Assembly: GCF_036226365.1 (NCBI RefSeq)
Contig: NZ_CP108462.1
Coordinates: 434,001-498,000, forward strand
DNA from: Streptomyces sp. NBC_01262
GTDB taxonomy: Bacteria; Actinomycetota; Actinomycetes; Streptomycetales; Streptomycetaceae
Direction: 5' to 3'
Length of the DNA: 64,000 nucleotides
Of the stretch, positions 8,427 through 16,528 are shown piece after piece; position 1 is the first letter of the stretch, and each line of letters starts with the position of its first letter. The notes under the pieces are model-generated. The model saw only the letters and a list, made by a program, of their open reading frames with translations, ran no database searches and was not told the origin of the DNA. The translations under genes and the position numbers were made by a program.

Positions 8427-9410
8427 ATGGCAACGCTCGCGCAACCTGCCGGCCGGTTCGCGCTCGGCACGTTCTCCGCTCAGGACGGGGGGCCGTTCCC
8501 CGGCCTCTTGGCGAGGGACCGGGTACTCGACCTGAGCAGAGCCCTGGGCTGGGCGCCGTCCGGCGTGCGTGCCGTGGTGGAACGGTGGGAGGAGACCCTC
8601 CCCGTCCTGCACGCCCTGGCGGACGACGACACCCTCGACTGGCAGCCGCTGGAGGGCCTGCGGGTGCACGCCCCGATCGAGCCCCGCCAGATCTTCCAGT
8701 CCGGCGCGAACTACCGGCAGCACGTGATCGACCTGGAGGTCGCCCACCGCTCCCCCGACGACCCGCGCACCGTCGAGGAGGCCCGCGCGGAGATCGCCGC
8801 GATCATGGACCGGCGTGCCGCCGAGGACCTTCCGTACGTGTTCATCGGCCTGCCCAGCACCATCGCCGGCCCGTACGACGACGTCGTACTCCCCGCATGG
8901 GCGAAGAAGCCCGACTGGGAGCTGGAGCTGGCGGCCGTCATCGCCAAGCCCGCCTACCGGGTCTGCGTCGAGGAGGCCCTGGAGTACGTCGCCGGGTACA
9001 CGATCGCCAACGACCTCACCGACCGCGCCACCGTCTTCCGCCGGGACATGCCCGCCATCGGCACCGACTGGCTGCGCAGCAAGAACGCCCCCGGCTTCAC
9101 GCCGCTCGGGCCCTGGCTCGTCCCCGCCGAGTCGATCGCCGACACGGGCGACCTGCGGGTGACGTTGAAGCTGAACGGCCAGACCATGCAGGACGAGTCC
9201 ACCAAGGACATGCTCTTCGGCGTGGCACGGCTGGTGTCGTACGCCTCCCAGACCGCCCGGCTCCTGCCCGGCGACCTGGTGCTGACCGGCAGCCCCGCCG
9301 GAAACGGCATCCACTGGGGACGGCTGCTGCGCGACGGCGACGTCATGGAGGGATCCATCACCGGTCTGGGTGTGCAGCGCACCCGATGCGTGGCGGAGGG
9401 AGCGGCATGA
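8427..9410 (+). CDS. fumarylacetoacetate hydrolase (FAH)-family protein 1
   Basis: A 327-residue enzyme starting at ATG with AGGAGG 7 bases upstream. A small N-terminal domain (1-80) precedes the FAH core, which opens with IFQSGANYRQHV. The metal-binding Glu-x-Glu is in WELELAAVIAKPAYRV, followed by YVAGYTIANDLTDR and the C-terminal TGSPAGNGIHWGRLL. Family members hydrolyse C-C bonds of beta-diketo or 2-oxo acids, or hydrate/isomerise them after ring cleavage, using Mg or Mn. As first gene of the operon it overlaps the next by ATGA. With the dioxygenase downstream, a role on a ring-cleavage product is likely. A second FAH paralogue closes the operon. Confidence 0.9.
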   Translation: MATLAQPAGRFALGTFSAQDGGPFPGLLARDRVLDLSRALGWAPSGVRAVVERWEETLPVLHALADDDTLDWQPLEGLRVHAPIEPRQIFQSGANYRQHVIDLEVAHRSPDDPRTVEEARAEIAAIMDRRAAEDLPYVFIGLPSTIAGPYDDVVLPAWAKKPDWELELAAVIAKPAYRVCVEEALEYVAGYTIANDLTDRATVFRRDMPAIGTDWLRSKNAPGFTPLGPWLVPAESIADTGDLRVTLKLNGQTMQDESTKDMLFGVARLVSYASQTARLLPGDLVLTGSPAGNGIHWGRLLRDGDVMEGSITGLGVQRTRCVAEGAA

Positions 9411-10369
9411 GCGTGGACCGCCACGACCCCGAGGGCTCGATCGCCGAGGCCGCCAAGGCGTACTCCAACTGGGGGCGCTGGGGCGAGGACGACGTGCTCG
9501 GCACCCTGAACTTCCTCGACGAGGCCAAGCGCCGCGAGGGCGCCGCGCTCGTCCGCCGGGGCGTCAGCTTCTCGCTCTCGCAGTCCTTCGACATGAACGG
9601 CCCGCAGAAGGGCTGGCGCCGCCGGACCAACCCGGTGCACACCATGCTCGACACCGGCACCGACGCCGCCCTGGGCAACCAGGGCTTCCCCCACGGCATC
9701 GGCGGCGCCGACGACGTGATCGCGATGCCGTTGCAGTGCTCCACGCAGTGGGACGGGCTCGGCCACATCTTCGACCACGGCAAGGCGTGGAACGGCCGGG
9801 CGGCCGAGAAGGTCGTCACCTCCGACGGCGACCTGGTCACCGGTATCGAGCACATGGCGCCGTACGTCGCCGGGCGCGGCGTGCTCCTGGACGTCGGCCG
9901 GGTGGTCGGCATCGACGGGGAGCTGCCCGACGGCTTCGCGGTCGCCGAGGAGCACCTGACCGCGACCGCCGAAGCCCATGGGGTGAGCGTCGGCCGCGGC
10001 GACATCGTCCTCGTCCGCACCGGCCACCTGGCCCGCGCCCGGCGGGACGGCTGGGGCGACTACGCGGGCGGGCCCGCGCCGGGGCTGTCGTTCACCACCG
10101 CCGGGTGGCTGCACGGCACCGAGATCGCCGCGATCGCCACCGACACCTGGGGCTTCGAGGTGCGGCCCAACGAGTTCGACAACGCCTTCCAGCCGCTGCA
10201 CCAGGTGGTCATCCCCAACATGGGCCTGCTCATCGGCGAGATGTGGGACCCCGAGGCGCTCGCCGAGGACTGCGCCCGCGACGGCGTGTACGAGTTCTGG
10301 CTCACCGCCGCTCCCCTGCCCATCACCGGAGCCGTCGGCTCCCCCGTGAACCCCATCGCCGTCAAGTAG
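9407..10369 (+). CDS. cyclase-family metal-dependent hydrolase
   Basis: A 320-residue member of the putative-cyclase/kynurenine-formamidase superfamily, translationally coupled (ATGA) to the FAH gene. The classic HxGTHxDxPxH metal motif appears in the variant form LQCSTQWDGLGHIFDHG near residue 110, typical of a subgroup of actinobacterial cyclase-like proteins. A later DTWGFEVRPNE segment and HQVVIPNMGLLIGEMWD match the C-terminal core. Members usually hydrolyse amide or lactone bonds, so here it may open a lactone or remove an N-formyl group in the aromatic pathway. The exact reaction is uncertain because the first His of the motif is missing. Confidence 0.85.
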   Translation: MSVDRHDPEGSIAEAAKAYSNWGRWGEDDVLGTLNFLDEAKRREGAALVRRGVSFSLSQSFDMNGPQKGWRRRTNPVHTMLDTGTDAALGNQGFPHGIGGADDVIAMPLQCSTQWDGLGHIFDHGKAWNGRAAEKVVTSDGDLVTGIEHMAPYVAGRGVLLDVGRVVGIDGELPDGFAVAEEHLTATAEAHGVSVGRGDIVLVRTGHLARARRDGWGDYAGGPAPGLSFTTAGWLHGTEIAAIATDTWGFEVRPNEFDNAFQPLHQVVIPNMGLLIGEMWDPEALAEDCARDGVYEFWLTAAPLPITGAVGSPVNPIAVK

Positions 10370-10432
10370 CCGCACGGCCCTCACCCCCCGCCGCCCGACG
10401 TCGCGCGGCCCAACCTCGGAGGTATCCCCGAC

Positions 10433-11602
10433 ATGGCTGACAGCCCCACCAGCCCCACCGTCCGCGCCACCCTTTCCGTCCTCGTCGTCGGCGGAGGCAC
10501 CTCCGGAAACGCCCTGACCGTCCTGCTGCGCCGGGCCGGGATCGCCGTCGACCTCGTCGAGGCGAGCCCCGACTGGAAGGCCTCCGCCGGCTCCGGCATC
10601 ACCCTGCAGGGCAACGCCCTGCGTGTATTGCGCGAGGTCGGAGTCCTCGAAGGCATCGAGAAGGACGGATACGCCGCCGAGGGCGTCGCCGTCCTCGCCC
10701 CCGACGGCACCGTGCTCCACGCCCACGAGGAACTGCGTACCGGCGGTGACGACCTGCCCTCCCACATCGGCATGCAGCGGCCCAGGCTCCAGCAGCTCCT
10801 CATCGAACAGGTGCGCGCCTCGGGCGCCGACGTCCGCCTGGGCACCACGGTCACCGCCTTCCAGCAGGACGGCCAGGGCGTGGACGTCACCTTCTCGGAC
10901 GGCACGAGCCGCCGCTACGACCTGGTGGCCGGCGCCGACGGGCTGCACTCCGCCACCCGCGCGATGATCGGCATCACCGACACCCCCGAGCCCACCGGCA
11001 TGGGCATCTGGCGCGCCCCCGCGCCCCGCCCGGCCGGTGTCCGCCGCACCGAGATGATCTACGGCGGCCGCTGTTTCATCGCCGGATACTGCCCCACCAG
11101 CGAGGACACCGTCTACACCTACCTCGTCGAACGGGCCCGCGACCGGGCCTCCCTGAACCCGGACGCGTACGCCGACGAGATGCGGGCGCTCGCCGAGGGA
11201 TACGGCGGCGCGTGGGAGGAGCTGCGCACCGCGTTCACCGACCCGAAGGTTGTCAACTACGCCTGGTTCGACCGGCACCTCGTGGAAGGCCCCTGGCACC
11301 GGGGCCGGGTCGTGCTGGTCGGGGACGCCGCCCATGCCTGCCCGCCCACCTTCGCCCAGGGCGCCGCGATGTCCCTGGAGGACGTCCAGGTCCTCGCCGA
11401 ACTGCTGACCGCAAGGCACGCCTGGGACGCCGAATCCCTGGACCGGCTCCTCACCGAATACCACGCCCGGCGGCTCCCCCGCGTGCGCATGGTCGTCGAT
11501 GCCTCCGTCCAGCTCGCCCAGTGGCTGCTCGACGGGGTGCGCGACGCGGACGTGCCCGGGCTGATGTTCCGTACCCTGACCGCCCTGAAGGAACTCCCGT
11601 GA
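10433..11602 (+). CDS. FAD-dependent aromatic-ring monooxygenase
   Basis: A 389-residue class A flavoprotein with GGAGG before the ATG. The N-terminal Rossmann motif is VLVVGGGTSGNALTVLLRRAG, ending the beta-strand with an acidic residue (DLVEAS). The middle DG-type motif is DLVAGADGLHSATR, and the C-terminal GD motif is GRVVLVGDAAHACPPTFAQGAAM. This set matches p-hydroxybenzoate/salicylate hydroxylase relatives, which insert an oxygen atom into an activated ring using NAD(P)H and O2. It probably makes the dihydroxy substrate for the extradiol dioxygenase two genes downstream. The stop overlaps the next start (GTGA). The precise substrate is unknown. Confidence 0.92.
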   Translation: MADSPTSPTVRATLSVLVVGGGTSGNALTVLLRRAGIAVDLVEASPDWKASAGSGITLQGNALRVLREVGVLEGIEKDGYAAEGVAVLAPDGTVLHAHEELRTGGDDLPSHIGMQRPRLQQLLIEQVRASGADVRLGTTVTAFQQDGQGVDVTFSDGTSRRYDLVAGADGLHSATRAMIGITDTPEPTGMGIWRAPAPRPAGVRRTEMIYGGRCFIAGYCPTSEDTVYTYLVERARDRASLNPDAYADEMRALAEGYGGAWEELRTAFTDPKVVNYAWFDRHLVEGPWHRGRVVLVGDAAHACPPTFAQGAAMSLEDVQVLAELLTARHAWDAESLDRLLTEYHARRLPRVRMVVDASVQLAQWLLDGVRDADVPGLMFRTLTALKELP

Positions 11603-12633
11603 CCGCCCCTCTGGACCCCCTGTCGATACCGACGATCGACGTCCACGCCCACCTCCTGCTCCCGGAGGTCGAGGAGGCTGTCGCCGGTCACCCCGGCCTC
11701 GCCGAGGCCCGCAACCTCGACGCCCGCCGCAACGGCCCGGCGGCCCTGGCCGTGAACGGCCCGATGGTCGGCGCGCGTGTGCCGAAACTGACGGACGTTG
11801 TCGTGCGCCTGGCGGCCATGGACGCGCAGGGCGTGGACATCCAGCTGGTCAGCCCCTCCCCGTCGCACTACCACTACTGGGCCGAGCCCCAACTCGCCGG
11901 GAAAATCTGCCGACTGGCCAACGAGGGCACCGCCGCACACTGCGCCAAGGCCCCCGACCGGCTGCACGGCCTCGGCCTGATCCCCCTCCAGCACCCCGAC
12001 CTCGCGGTGGCGCTGCTCGACCACGCGCTGGATCAGGGACTGAAGGGCGTGGAGATCTCCTCGCACGCCCCGGGCCCGGGCGGGGCCCGGAACGTCGAAC
12101 TCTCGGACCCGAGGCTCGCCCCCTTCTGGGCGCACGCGGAGAGGACCAGCGCCCTGGTCTTCCTGCACCCCTTCGGCTGCACGCTCAACGAACGCCTGGA
12201 CCAGTGGTACCTGTCCAACACCGTCGGCCAGCCCGCCGAGAACGCGGTCGCCCTCTCCCACCTGATCTTCTCCGGCGTCCTGGACCGCCATCCGGGCCTG
12301 AAGCTGATCGCGGCGCACGGCGGCGGCTATCTGCCCACCCACATCGGCCGCTCCGACCACGCCTGGCGGGCCCGCCCCGACGCCCGGGGCTGCTCCCGGC
12401 AGCCGAGCAGCTACCTGAGGCAGCTGTACTTCGACTCCCTCGTCCACGACCCCCACGTACTGCGGGAGCTGCTGCGAGCCGCAGGCCCGGAGCGGGTCCT
12501 GCTCGGCTCCGACTTCCCCTTCGACATGGGCGCCGACGACCCGCTGGACGCGCTGCGCGCCGCGGACCTGCCCGACGCCGACTTCCACTCCATCCGCGGC
12601 GGAAACGCCGCCGCCCTGCTCGACCTCGCCTGA
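11599..12633 (+). CDS. ACMSD/gamma-resorcylate-type amidohydrolase (decarboxylase)
   Basis: A 344-residue amidohydrolase-2 (TIM-barrel) protein with a GTG start overlapping the monooxygenase stop. The metal HxH is in TIDVHAHLLLPE near residue 13. Further ligands are the His in LVFLHPFG (about 193), the catalytic His in KLIAAHGGGYLP (about 240) and the Asp in VLLGSDFPFD (about 305). This layout is that of aminocarboxymuconate-semialdehyde decarboxylase and related resorcylate/orsellinate decarboxylases. In this operon it likely removes a carboxylate before or after ring cleavage, or hydrolyses an intermediate. Ten bases separate it from the dioxygenase gene. Confidence 0.9.
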   Translation: MTAPLDPLSIPTIDVHAHLLLPEVEEAVAGHPGLAEARNLDARRNGPAALAVNGPMVGARVPKLTDVVVRLAAMDAQGVDIQLVSPSPSHYHYWAEPQLAGKICRLANEGTAAHCAKAPDRLHGLGLIPLQHPDLAVALLDHALDQGLKGVEISSHAPGPGGARNVELSDPRLAPFWAHAERTSALVFLHPFGCTLNERLDQWYLSNTVGQPAENAVALSHLIFSGVLDRHPGLKLIAAHGGGYLPTHIGRSDHAWRARPDARGCSRQPSSYLRQLYFDSLVHDPHVLRELLRAAGPERVLLGSDFPFDMGADDPLDALRAADLPDADFHSIRGGNAAALLDLA

Positions 12634-12643
12634 GGAGGACCCC

Positions 12644-13582
12644 ATGAGCGACCGCCTGCTCACCCATCTGCGGCACGTCGACCTCGCCGTCCCCGACTAC
12701 GACAAGCAACTGGACTTCTATTCCGGCGTCTGGGGCCTGACCCTGGTCGCCGAGGACTCCGGCATCTCCTTCCTCGCCGCCGAGGGCAGCCCCGAGCAGT
12801 ACGTCGTACGGCTGCGCAAAGCCGACGAGAAGCGCCTCGACCTGGTCTCCTACGGTGCCGCGAACGCGGCCGACGTGGACACCCTGGCCGATCACCTTCT
12901 CGCCGGTGGCGTCCAGTTGATCTCCCAGCCGGGCAAGGTCGACACCCCCGGCGGCGGCTACGGCTTCCGTTTCTTCGACGTCGACGGCCGCACAGTCGAG
13001 GTCTCCGCCGATGTCGCGGTCAGGCAGCACCGCAGGATCGAGGAGAAGGAGTCCATCCCGGTCAAGCTGTCCCACGTCGTCCTCAACTCGCCGGACCTCG
13101 ACAGGACCCGCGAGTGGTACGAGCGCCACCTCGGCTTCCGCCACTCCGACACGCTCAGCTCGCCGTACGTCGGCGACGTAATGCACTTCATGCGCATCAG
13201 CAACCAGCACCACTCCATGGCCATCGCCAAGGGCCCGCACACCTCACTCCACCACGTCTCCTTCGAGATGCGCGGCATCGACGAGTACATGCGCGGCTCC
13301 GGCCGCGTGATCCGGGCCGGCTTCAAGAAGGTCTGGGGCCCCGGCCGGCACATGGCGGGCGACAACACCTTCACGTACTTCCTCGACCCGCACGGCAACA
13401 CCGTCGAGTACACCACCGAGCTGGAGAACCTCGACGAGGACACCTGGCACCCCCACGTCTACGACTTCTCCCGGCCCGAGGTCACCGACCAGTGGGGCAC
13501 CGCCAACCCCATGAACGAACTGATCGCCAAGGAGTCCTTCAACGACCCCGACCACGGCTGCTTCGTCGCCCCGCCGGTCTGA
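12644..13582 (+). CDS. VOC-fold extradiol ring-cleavage dioxygenase
   Basis: A 312-residue two-domain vicinal-oxygen-chelate protein with GAGGAGG before the ATG. Domain 1 (about 8-125) and domain 2 (about 138-255) both show the paired beta-alpha-beta-beta-beta pattern. Iron ligands of type I extradiol dioxygenases can be placed as His in KLSHVVLN (about 142), His in SLHHVSFEM (about 202) and Glu in NTVEYTTE (about 252). It resembles 2,3-dihydroxybiphenyl/catechol 2,3-dioxygenases, which open dihydroxylated rings next to a hydroxyl group. With the monooxygenase upstream and the FAH enzymes at each end, it is the probable ring-opening step. Confidence 0.92.
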   Translation: MSDRLLTHLRHVDLAVPDYDKQLDFYSGVWGLTLVAEDSGISFLAAEGSPEQYVVRLRKADEKRLDLVSYGAANAADVDTLADHLLAGGVQLISQPGKVDTPGGGYGFRFFDVDGRTVEVSADVAVRQHRRIEEKESIPVKLSHVVLNSPDLDRTREWYERHLGFRHSDTLSSPYVGDVMHFMRISNQHHSMAIAKGPHTSLHHVSFEMRGIDEYMRGSGRVIRAGFKKVWGPGRHMAGDNTFTYFLDPHGNTVEYTTELENLDEDTWHPHVYDFSRPEVTDQWGTANPMNELIAKESFNDPDHGCFVAPPV

Positions 13583-13611
13583 CCCGCCTTCCCTCCGACA
13601 GGACCCCTCCC

Positions 13612-14583
13612 ATGCGCTTCGCCACGTACGAGTACCGCGACCGACGCCAGGTGGCCGTCGTCGAAGGAGACGGCACGCTCCGCCCCCTGCCCGGTGTCGG
13701 CTCACTGACCGACCTGCTCGCCGAGGCAGGCGGCCTGCCCGAGCTGCTCGACGCGGGCTCGGCGATGCCCGACGTCCCGGCCGGGCCGCACATCTCCCAA
13801 GTACGGCTGCTGCCGCCGCTCCAGCCGCCCACCCTGCGGGACTTCGTCACCTTCGAGGAACACGTCGAAGGCGTACGGCGCTCCGTGGACGGGTCCGCCG
13901 GTGTGCCCGAGCGGTGGTACGCGGCCCCGACCTTCTACTTCACCAACCCCTACGCGGTGTACGGCCCGCACGACGACATCCCCATGCCGCCCGGGTCGAA
14001 CATGCTCGACTTCGAACTGGAGGTCGCCGCCGTGATCGGCCGCGAGGGCCGCGACCTCACCCCCGAGCAGGCCCGCGACCACATCGTCGGCTACACCGTC
14101 CTCAACGACTGGTCCGCCCGCGACCTGCAGTCCGCCGAGATGAAGGTCGGCCTCGGCCCCTGCAAAGGCAAGGACACCGCCACCACCCTGGGCCCCTACC
14201 TGGTCACCGCCGACGAACTGGAGAAGTACCGCGACGCCGAAGGCTTCCTGCGCCTCGCACTGACCGCCGAGATCAACGGCGAGGTGGTCGGCAAAGACCT
14301 GCTGTCCAACATGAGCTGGACCTTCGAGGAGATGACCGCCTACGCCTCGCGCGGCACCGTCGTCCGCCCCGGCGACGTCCTCGGCTCCGGCACCTGCGGC
14401 AACGGCGGCTGCCTCGCCGAACTGTGGGGCGTACGAGGCAGGCAGGATCCGGCGCCGCTGAAGCCCGGCGACACGGTCACGCTCACCGTCGAAGGCATCG
14501 GCACCGTCTCCAACACCGTAGTGCCCGGCCCCGAGCCCGTACCGGTCCCGCACGCCCGCCGCCGCCCGCGGGAAAGGCCATGA
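13612..14583 (+). CDS. fumarylacetoacetate hydrolase (FAH)-family protein 2
   Basis: A 323-residue FAH protein (ATG after AGGA at 8 bases), longer in the linker than its operon paralogue. The metal-binding Glu residues lie in MLDFELEVAAVIGREGRDLT. VGYTVLNDWSARDLQ and the C-terminal DVLGSGTCGNGGCLAE complete the core. It closely follows the style of 4-hydroxyphenylacetate or homoprotocatechuate degradation isomerases/hydrolases, which act on the ring-opened product. Having two FAH enzymes suggests successive steps, such as isomerisation/decarboxylation and C-C hydrolysis. Its stop overlaps a further ATG (ATGA), showing the operon once continued. Confidence 0.9.
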   Translation: MRFATYEYRDRRQVAVVEGDGTLRPLPGVGSLTDLLAEAGGLPELLDAGSAMPDVPAGPHISQVRLLPPLQPPTLRDFVTFEEHVEGVRRSVDGSAGVPERWYAAPTFYFTNPYAVYGPHDDIPMPPGSNMLDFELEVAAVIGREGRDLTPEQARDHIVGYTVLNDWSARDLQSAEMKVGLGPCKGKDTATTLGPYLVTADELEKYRDAEGFLRLALTAEINGEVVGKDLLSNMSWTFEEMTAYASRGTVVRPGDVLGSGTCGNGGCLAELWGVRGRQDPAPLKPGDTVTLTVEGIGTVSNTVVPGPEPVPVPHARRRPRERP

Positions 14584-14621
14584 CCGGCAGCCTCACAGCG
14601 AAAACGCTTTCAGCGGCTTGA
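14580..14621 (+). pseudogene. 13-codon stub of a lost seventh operon gene
   Basis: ATG at 14580 overlaps the FAH stop as ATGA, the same coupling seen elsewhere in this operon, but the frame ends after 13 codons (MTGSLTAKTLSAA). The sequence beyond belongs to a transposase relic. The likely reading is the surviving 5' end of a downstream catabolic gene removed by a transposon-associated deletion. A chance ATGA is the alternative. Confidence 0.45.
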
Positions 14622-14759
14622 AGTCGTCGGGCGCGCCCGCTGCCAGCGGCAACGAGGGCGAGCAGAGCGTCGACCACGGCGGACGGTGACTGCGTCCGAG
14701 GCAACAGAGATGGCGACTCCAGGGAGGCGGCTGCGGGAAGAGCTCCGCCAGGCCGTGTT

Positions 14760-14930
14760 TTAGGGACGGTTCGCTTCGGAGCGGACGGCGAGCCTGTCAT
14801 ACCGTGTCGCAACCGCCCGGTACTGCTTCAGACGGCTGATCCCGCACTCGACCACGTGGCCAGCTTTGTAGTCCTGCCGGTCGAAGGCCCACGGACGGCC
14901 CCCGGCACGCCTTCCCCATGATCGACCGCG
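14760..14930 (-). pseudogene. IS5-family transposase, C-terminal remnant
   Basis: Read on the minus strand, the segment encodes [20 protein letters not shown] followed by [21 protein letters not shown] and a stop at 14760. These are the conserved end residues of IS5-type DDE transposases: the Arg-rich GGRP linker, the catalytic Glu in VVEC, the N/S-R-L-K helix and the ATRYD-LAVR block. No start codon, N-terminal half or clear terminal repeats remain. The remainder of the gene-poor stretch 14622-15250 shows no recognisable gene. The relic marks the deletion point that cut the catabolic operon. Confidence 0.8.
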
Positions 14931-15252
14931 CCCTCGGCAGCGCTGCGCGCTGGCCTACGGCCACCCTGGACAGCCCTGACCAGGCCGAACGACCAGCGGG
15001 TTCGTTTCGAGTGAAGCCCGCGATCAGAGGGTGAGGGAGTTGTTCCGCTGGTCGGGGGTGGCGTGGAGGCGGTCGTGCTCGCGGGCCGCGTGGAAGCACC
15101 AGGCCCTGCCGCTGACCTGCGGCTCCTGTTGTTCCGTCAGTTCCCATGCGAAGCCAGTCGATCATGATTGCATGCAGCGCGTCGCGGTGCTCTCAGTGCT
15201 GATGCCGCGCACGCTCTCCGCTCTCGATGTGACGCGGGTCATATCGGCCCCA

Positions 15253-15280
15253 TGTCACGAACGGAAGGGCAGCTTGCGTC
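15253..15280 (+). promoter_or_regulatory. candidate ECF41-type promoter
   Basis: TGTCACG (15253-15259) and CGTC (15277-15280) are separated by 17 bases, 55 bases upstream of the flavoprotein ATG. ECF41 sigma factors are reported to use TGTCACA and CGTC elements about this far apart. The ECF41 gene itself is the second gene of this unit, so autoregulation is expected. Confidence 0.55.
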
Positions 15281-15334
15281 TGGTGGCCGTCCGCACAGCG
15301 CGAATGACCGACACGAAAGAGACAGCAGAGAGCG

Positions 15335-16528
15335 ATGAACGCGACAGCAGCGCAGCAGCACGAGGTCCTGGTCCTGGGCGCCGGCTACGCCGGGCTCTCC
15401 GCCGCGATCCAGCTCGCGGCCCGCACCAGGAAACGCGGAAACCTGCGAGTGACACTGGTCAACCCCTACGACACCTTCACCGAGCGGCTCCGACTGCACA
15501 TGACCGCCACCGGTCAGGAGACGGCCGAGATGAACATCCCGGAGCTGCTGGACGGCACCGGCGCCGGCTTCGTCCGTGGCTGGGTCACCGCCGTGGACGC
15601 CGAGACGAAGACCGTCCGGATCGACGACGACCGGGTCCTGCGCTACGACACCCTGGTCTACGGCCTGGGCAGCATCGCGAACACCGTTGCCGTCCCCGGC
15701 GTGGACGACCACGCCTACACCCTCAACAGCCCGCAGGACGCCGCCGTCCTCGCCGACCGGCTGACCCGGCTCGACGGTGGGACCGTCGTGGTCGGCGGCA
15801 GCGGCCTCACCGGCGTCGAGGCCGCCGCGGAGATCGCCGAGCGGTACCCGGAGCTCGATGTGGTGCTGCTGGGCCGGCAGGAGCCGGGCGCGAGCATGCA
15901 CCCGAAGGCCAAGGCCTACATCGACGAGGCGCTCGCCCGGCTCGGCGTGCGGGTGCGCAGCGGCGTCGAGGTGGCCAAGGTGCTGCCGGACAGTATCGAG
16001 CTCGCGGACGGCTCCAGCATCCCGGTGGGCGCGGTGCTGTGGACCAGCGGCACCCGTGTCTCGCCGCTGGCGGCCGCCGCGGGCCTGACCGTCGACGAGC
16101 GCGGCCGTGTGGTCACCGACAGCGCGCTGCGCTCGGTCTCCCACCCGGACGTCTATGCCGTGGGCGATGCGGCGGCGATCCGTCAGGGCTACGGCGTGAT
16201 GCACGGGACCTGTCAGGGGGGTATGCCGACCGGCGTGCACGCCGCCCTCTCGATCCTGCGGGTGCTGGCCGGCAAGGAGCCCAAGCCCTTCCGTTTCGGC
16301 TACTACCACACACCTGTCAGCCTGGGCCGGAACGACGCCGTCGTGCAGTTCACCCACCCCGACGACAGCCCGCGCCGGATCGTGCTGACCGGCAAGCGAG
16401 CCGCAAAGTACAAGGAGACGGTCACCGCCGCGCCGTGGCCGACCTTCGCCCGCATGAAGAAGATGCCCGCCTCGGGCGCGTTCTGGCCGCACGGCGGCCG
16501 CTACACCCGGATTCGGAGCGCCAAGTGA
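15335..16528 (+). CDS. NAD(P)/FAD-dependent oxidoreductase (NDH-2-like), ECF41 partner
   Basis: A 397-residue pyridine nucleotide-disulphide-type flavoprotein. FAD binding is shown by VLVLGAGYAGLSAAIQLA near residue 12, and NAD(P)H binding by TVVVGGSGLTGVEAAAEI near 150. A second FAD-contact motif, DVYAVGDAAAIRQG, lies near 272. The fold matches type II NADH dehydrogenase/ferredoxin reductase-like proteins; no redox-active Cys pair is evident. Its stop overlaps the GTG of the ECF41 sigma factor. ECF41 genes are characteristically paired with carboxymuconolactone decarboxylases, oxidoreductases or epimerases, so this is probably the sigma factor's main target, with an unknown substrate. Confidence 0.9.
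   Translation: MNATAAQQHEVLVLGAGYAGLSAAIQLAARTRKRGNLRVTLVNPYDTFTERLRLHMTATGQETAEMNIPELLDGTGAGFVRGWVTAVDAETKTVRIDDDRVLRYDTLVYGLGSIANTVAVPGVDDHAYTLNSPQDAAVLADRLTRLDGGTVVVGGSGLTGVEAAAEIAERYPELDVVLLGRQEPGASMHPKAKAYIDEALARLGVRVRSGVEVAKVLPDSIELADGSSIPVGAVLWTSGTRVSPLAAAAGLTVDERGRVVTDSALRSVSHPDVYAVGDAAAIRQGYGVMHGTCQGGMPTGVHAALSILRVLAGKEPKPFRFGYYHTPVSLGRNDAVVQFTHPDDSPRRIVLTGKRAAKYKETVTAAPWPTFARMKKMPASGAFWPHGGRYTRIRSAK

Noticed and set aside
8427..14583. FAH enzymes as the 2,4-diketo-3-deoxy-L-fuconate hydrolase missing from the sugar cassette
   Set aside because: They are 12 kb away in a LysR-controlled operon with a ring-cleavage dioxygenase; the sugar cassette has its own kinase and aldolase exit.
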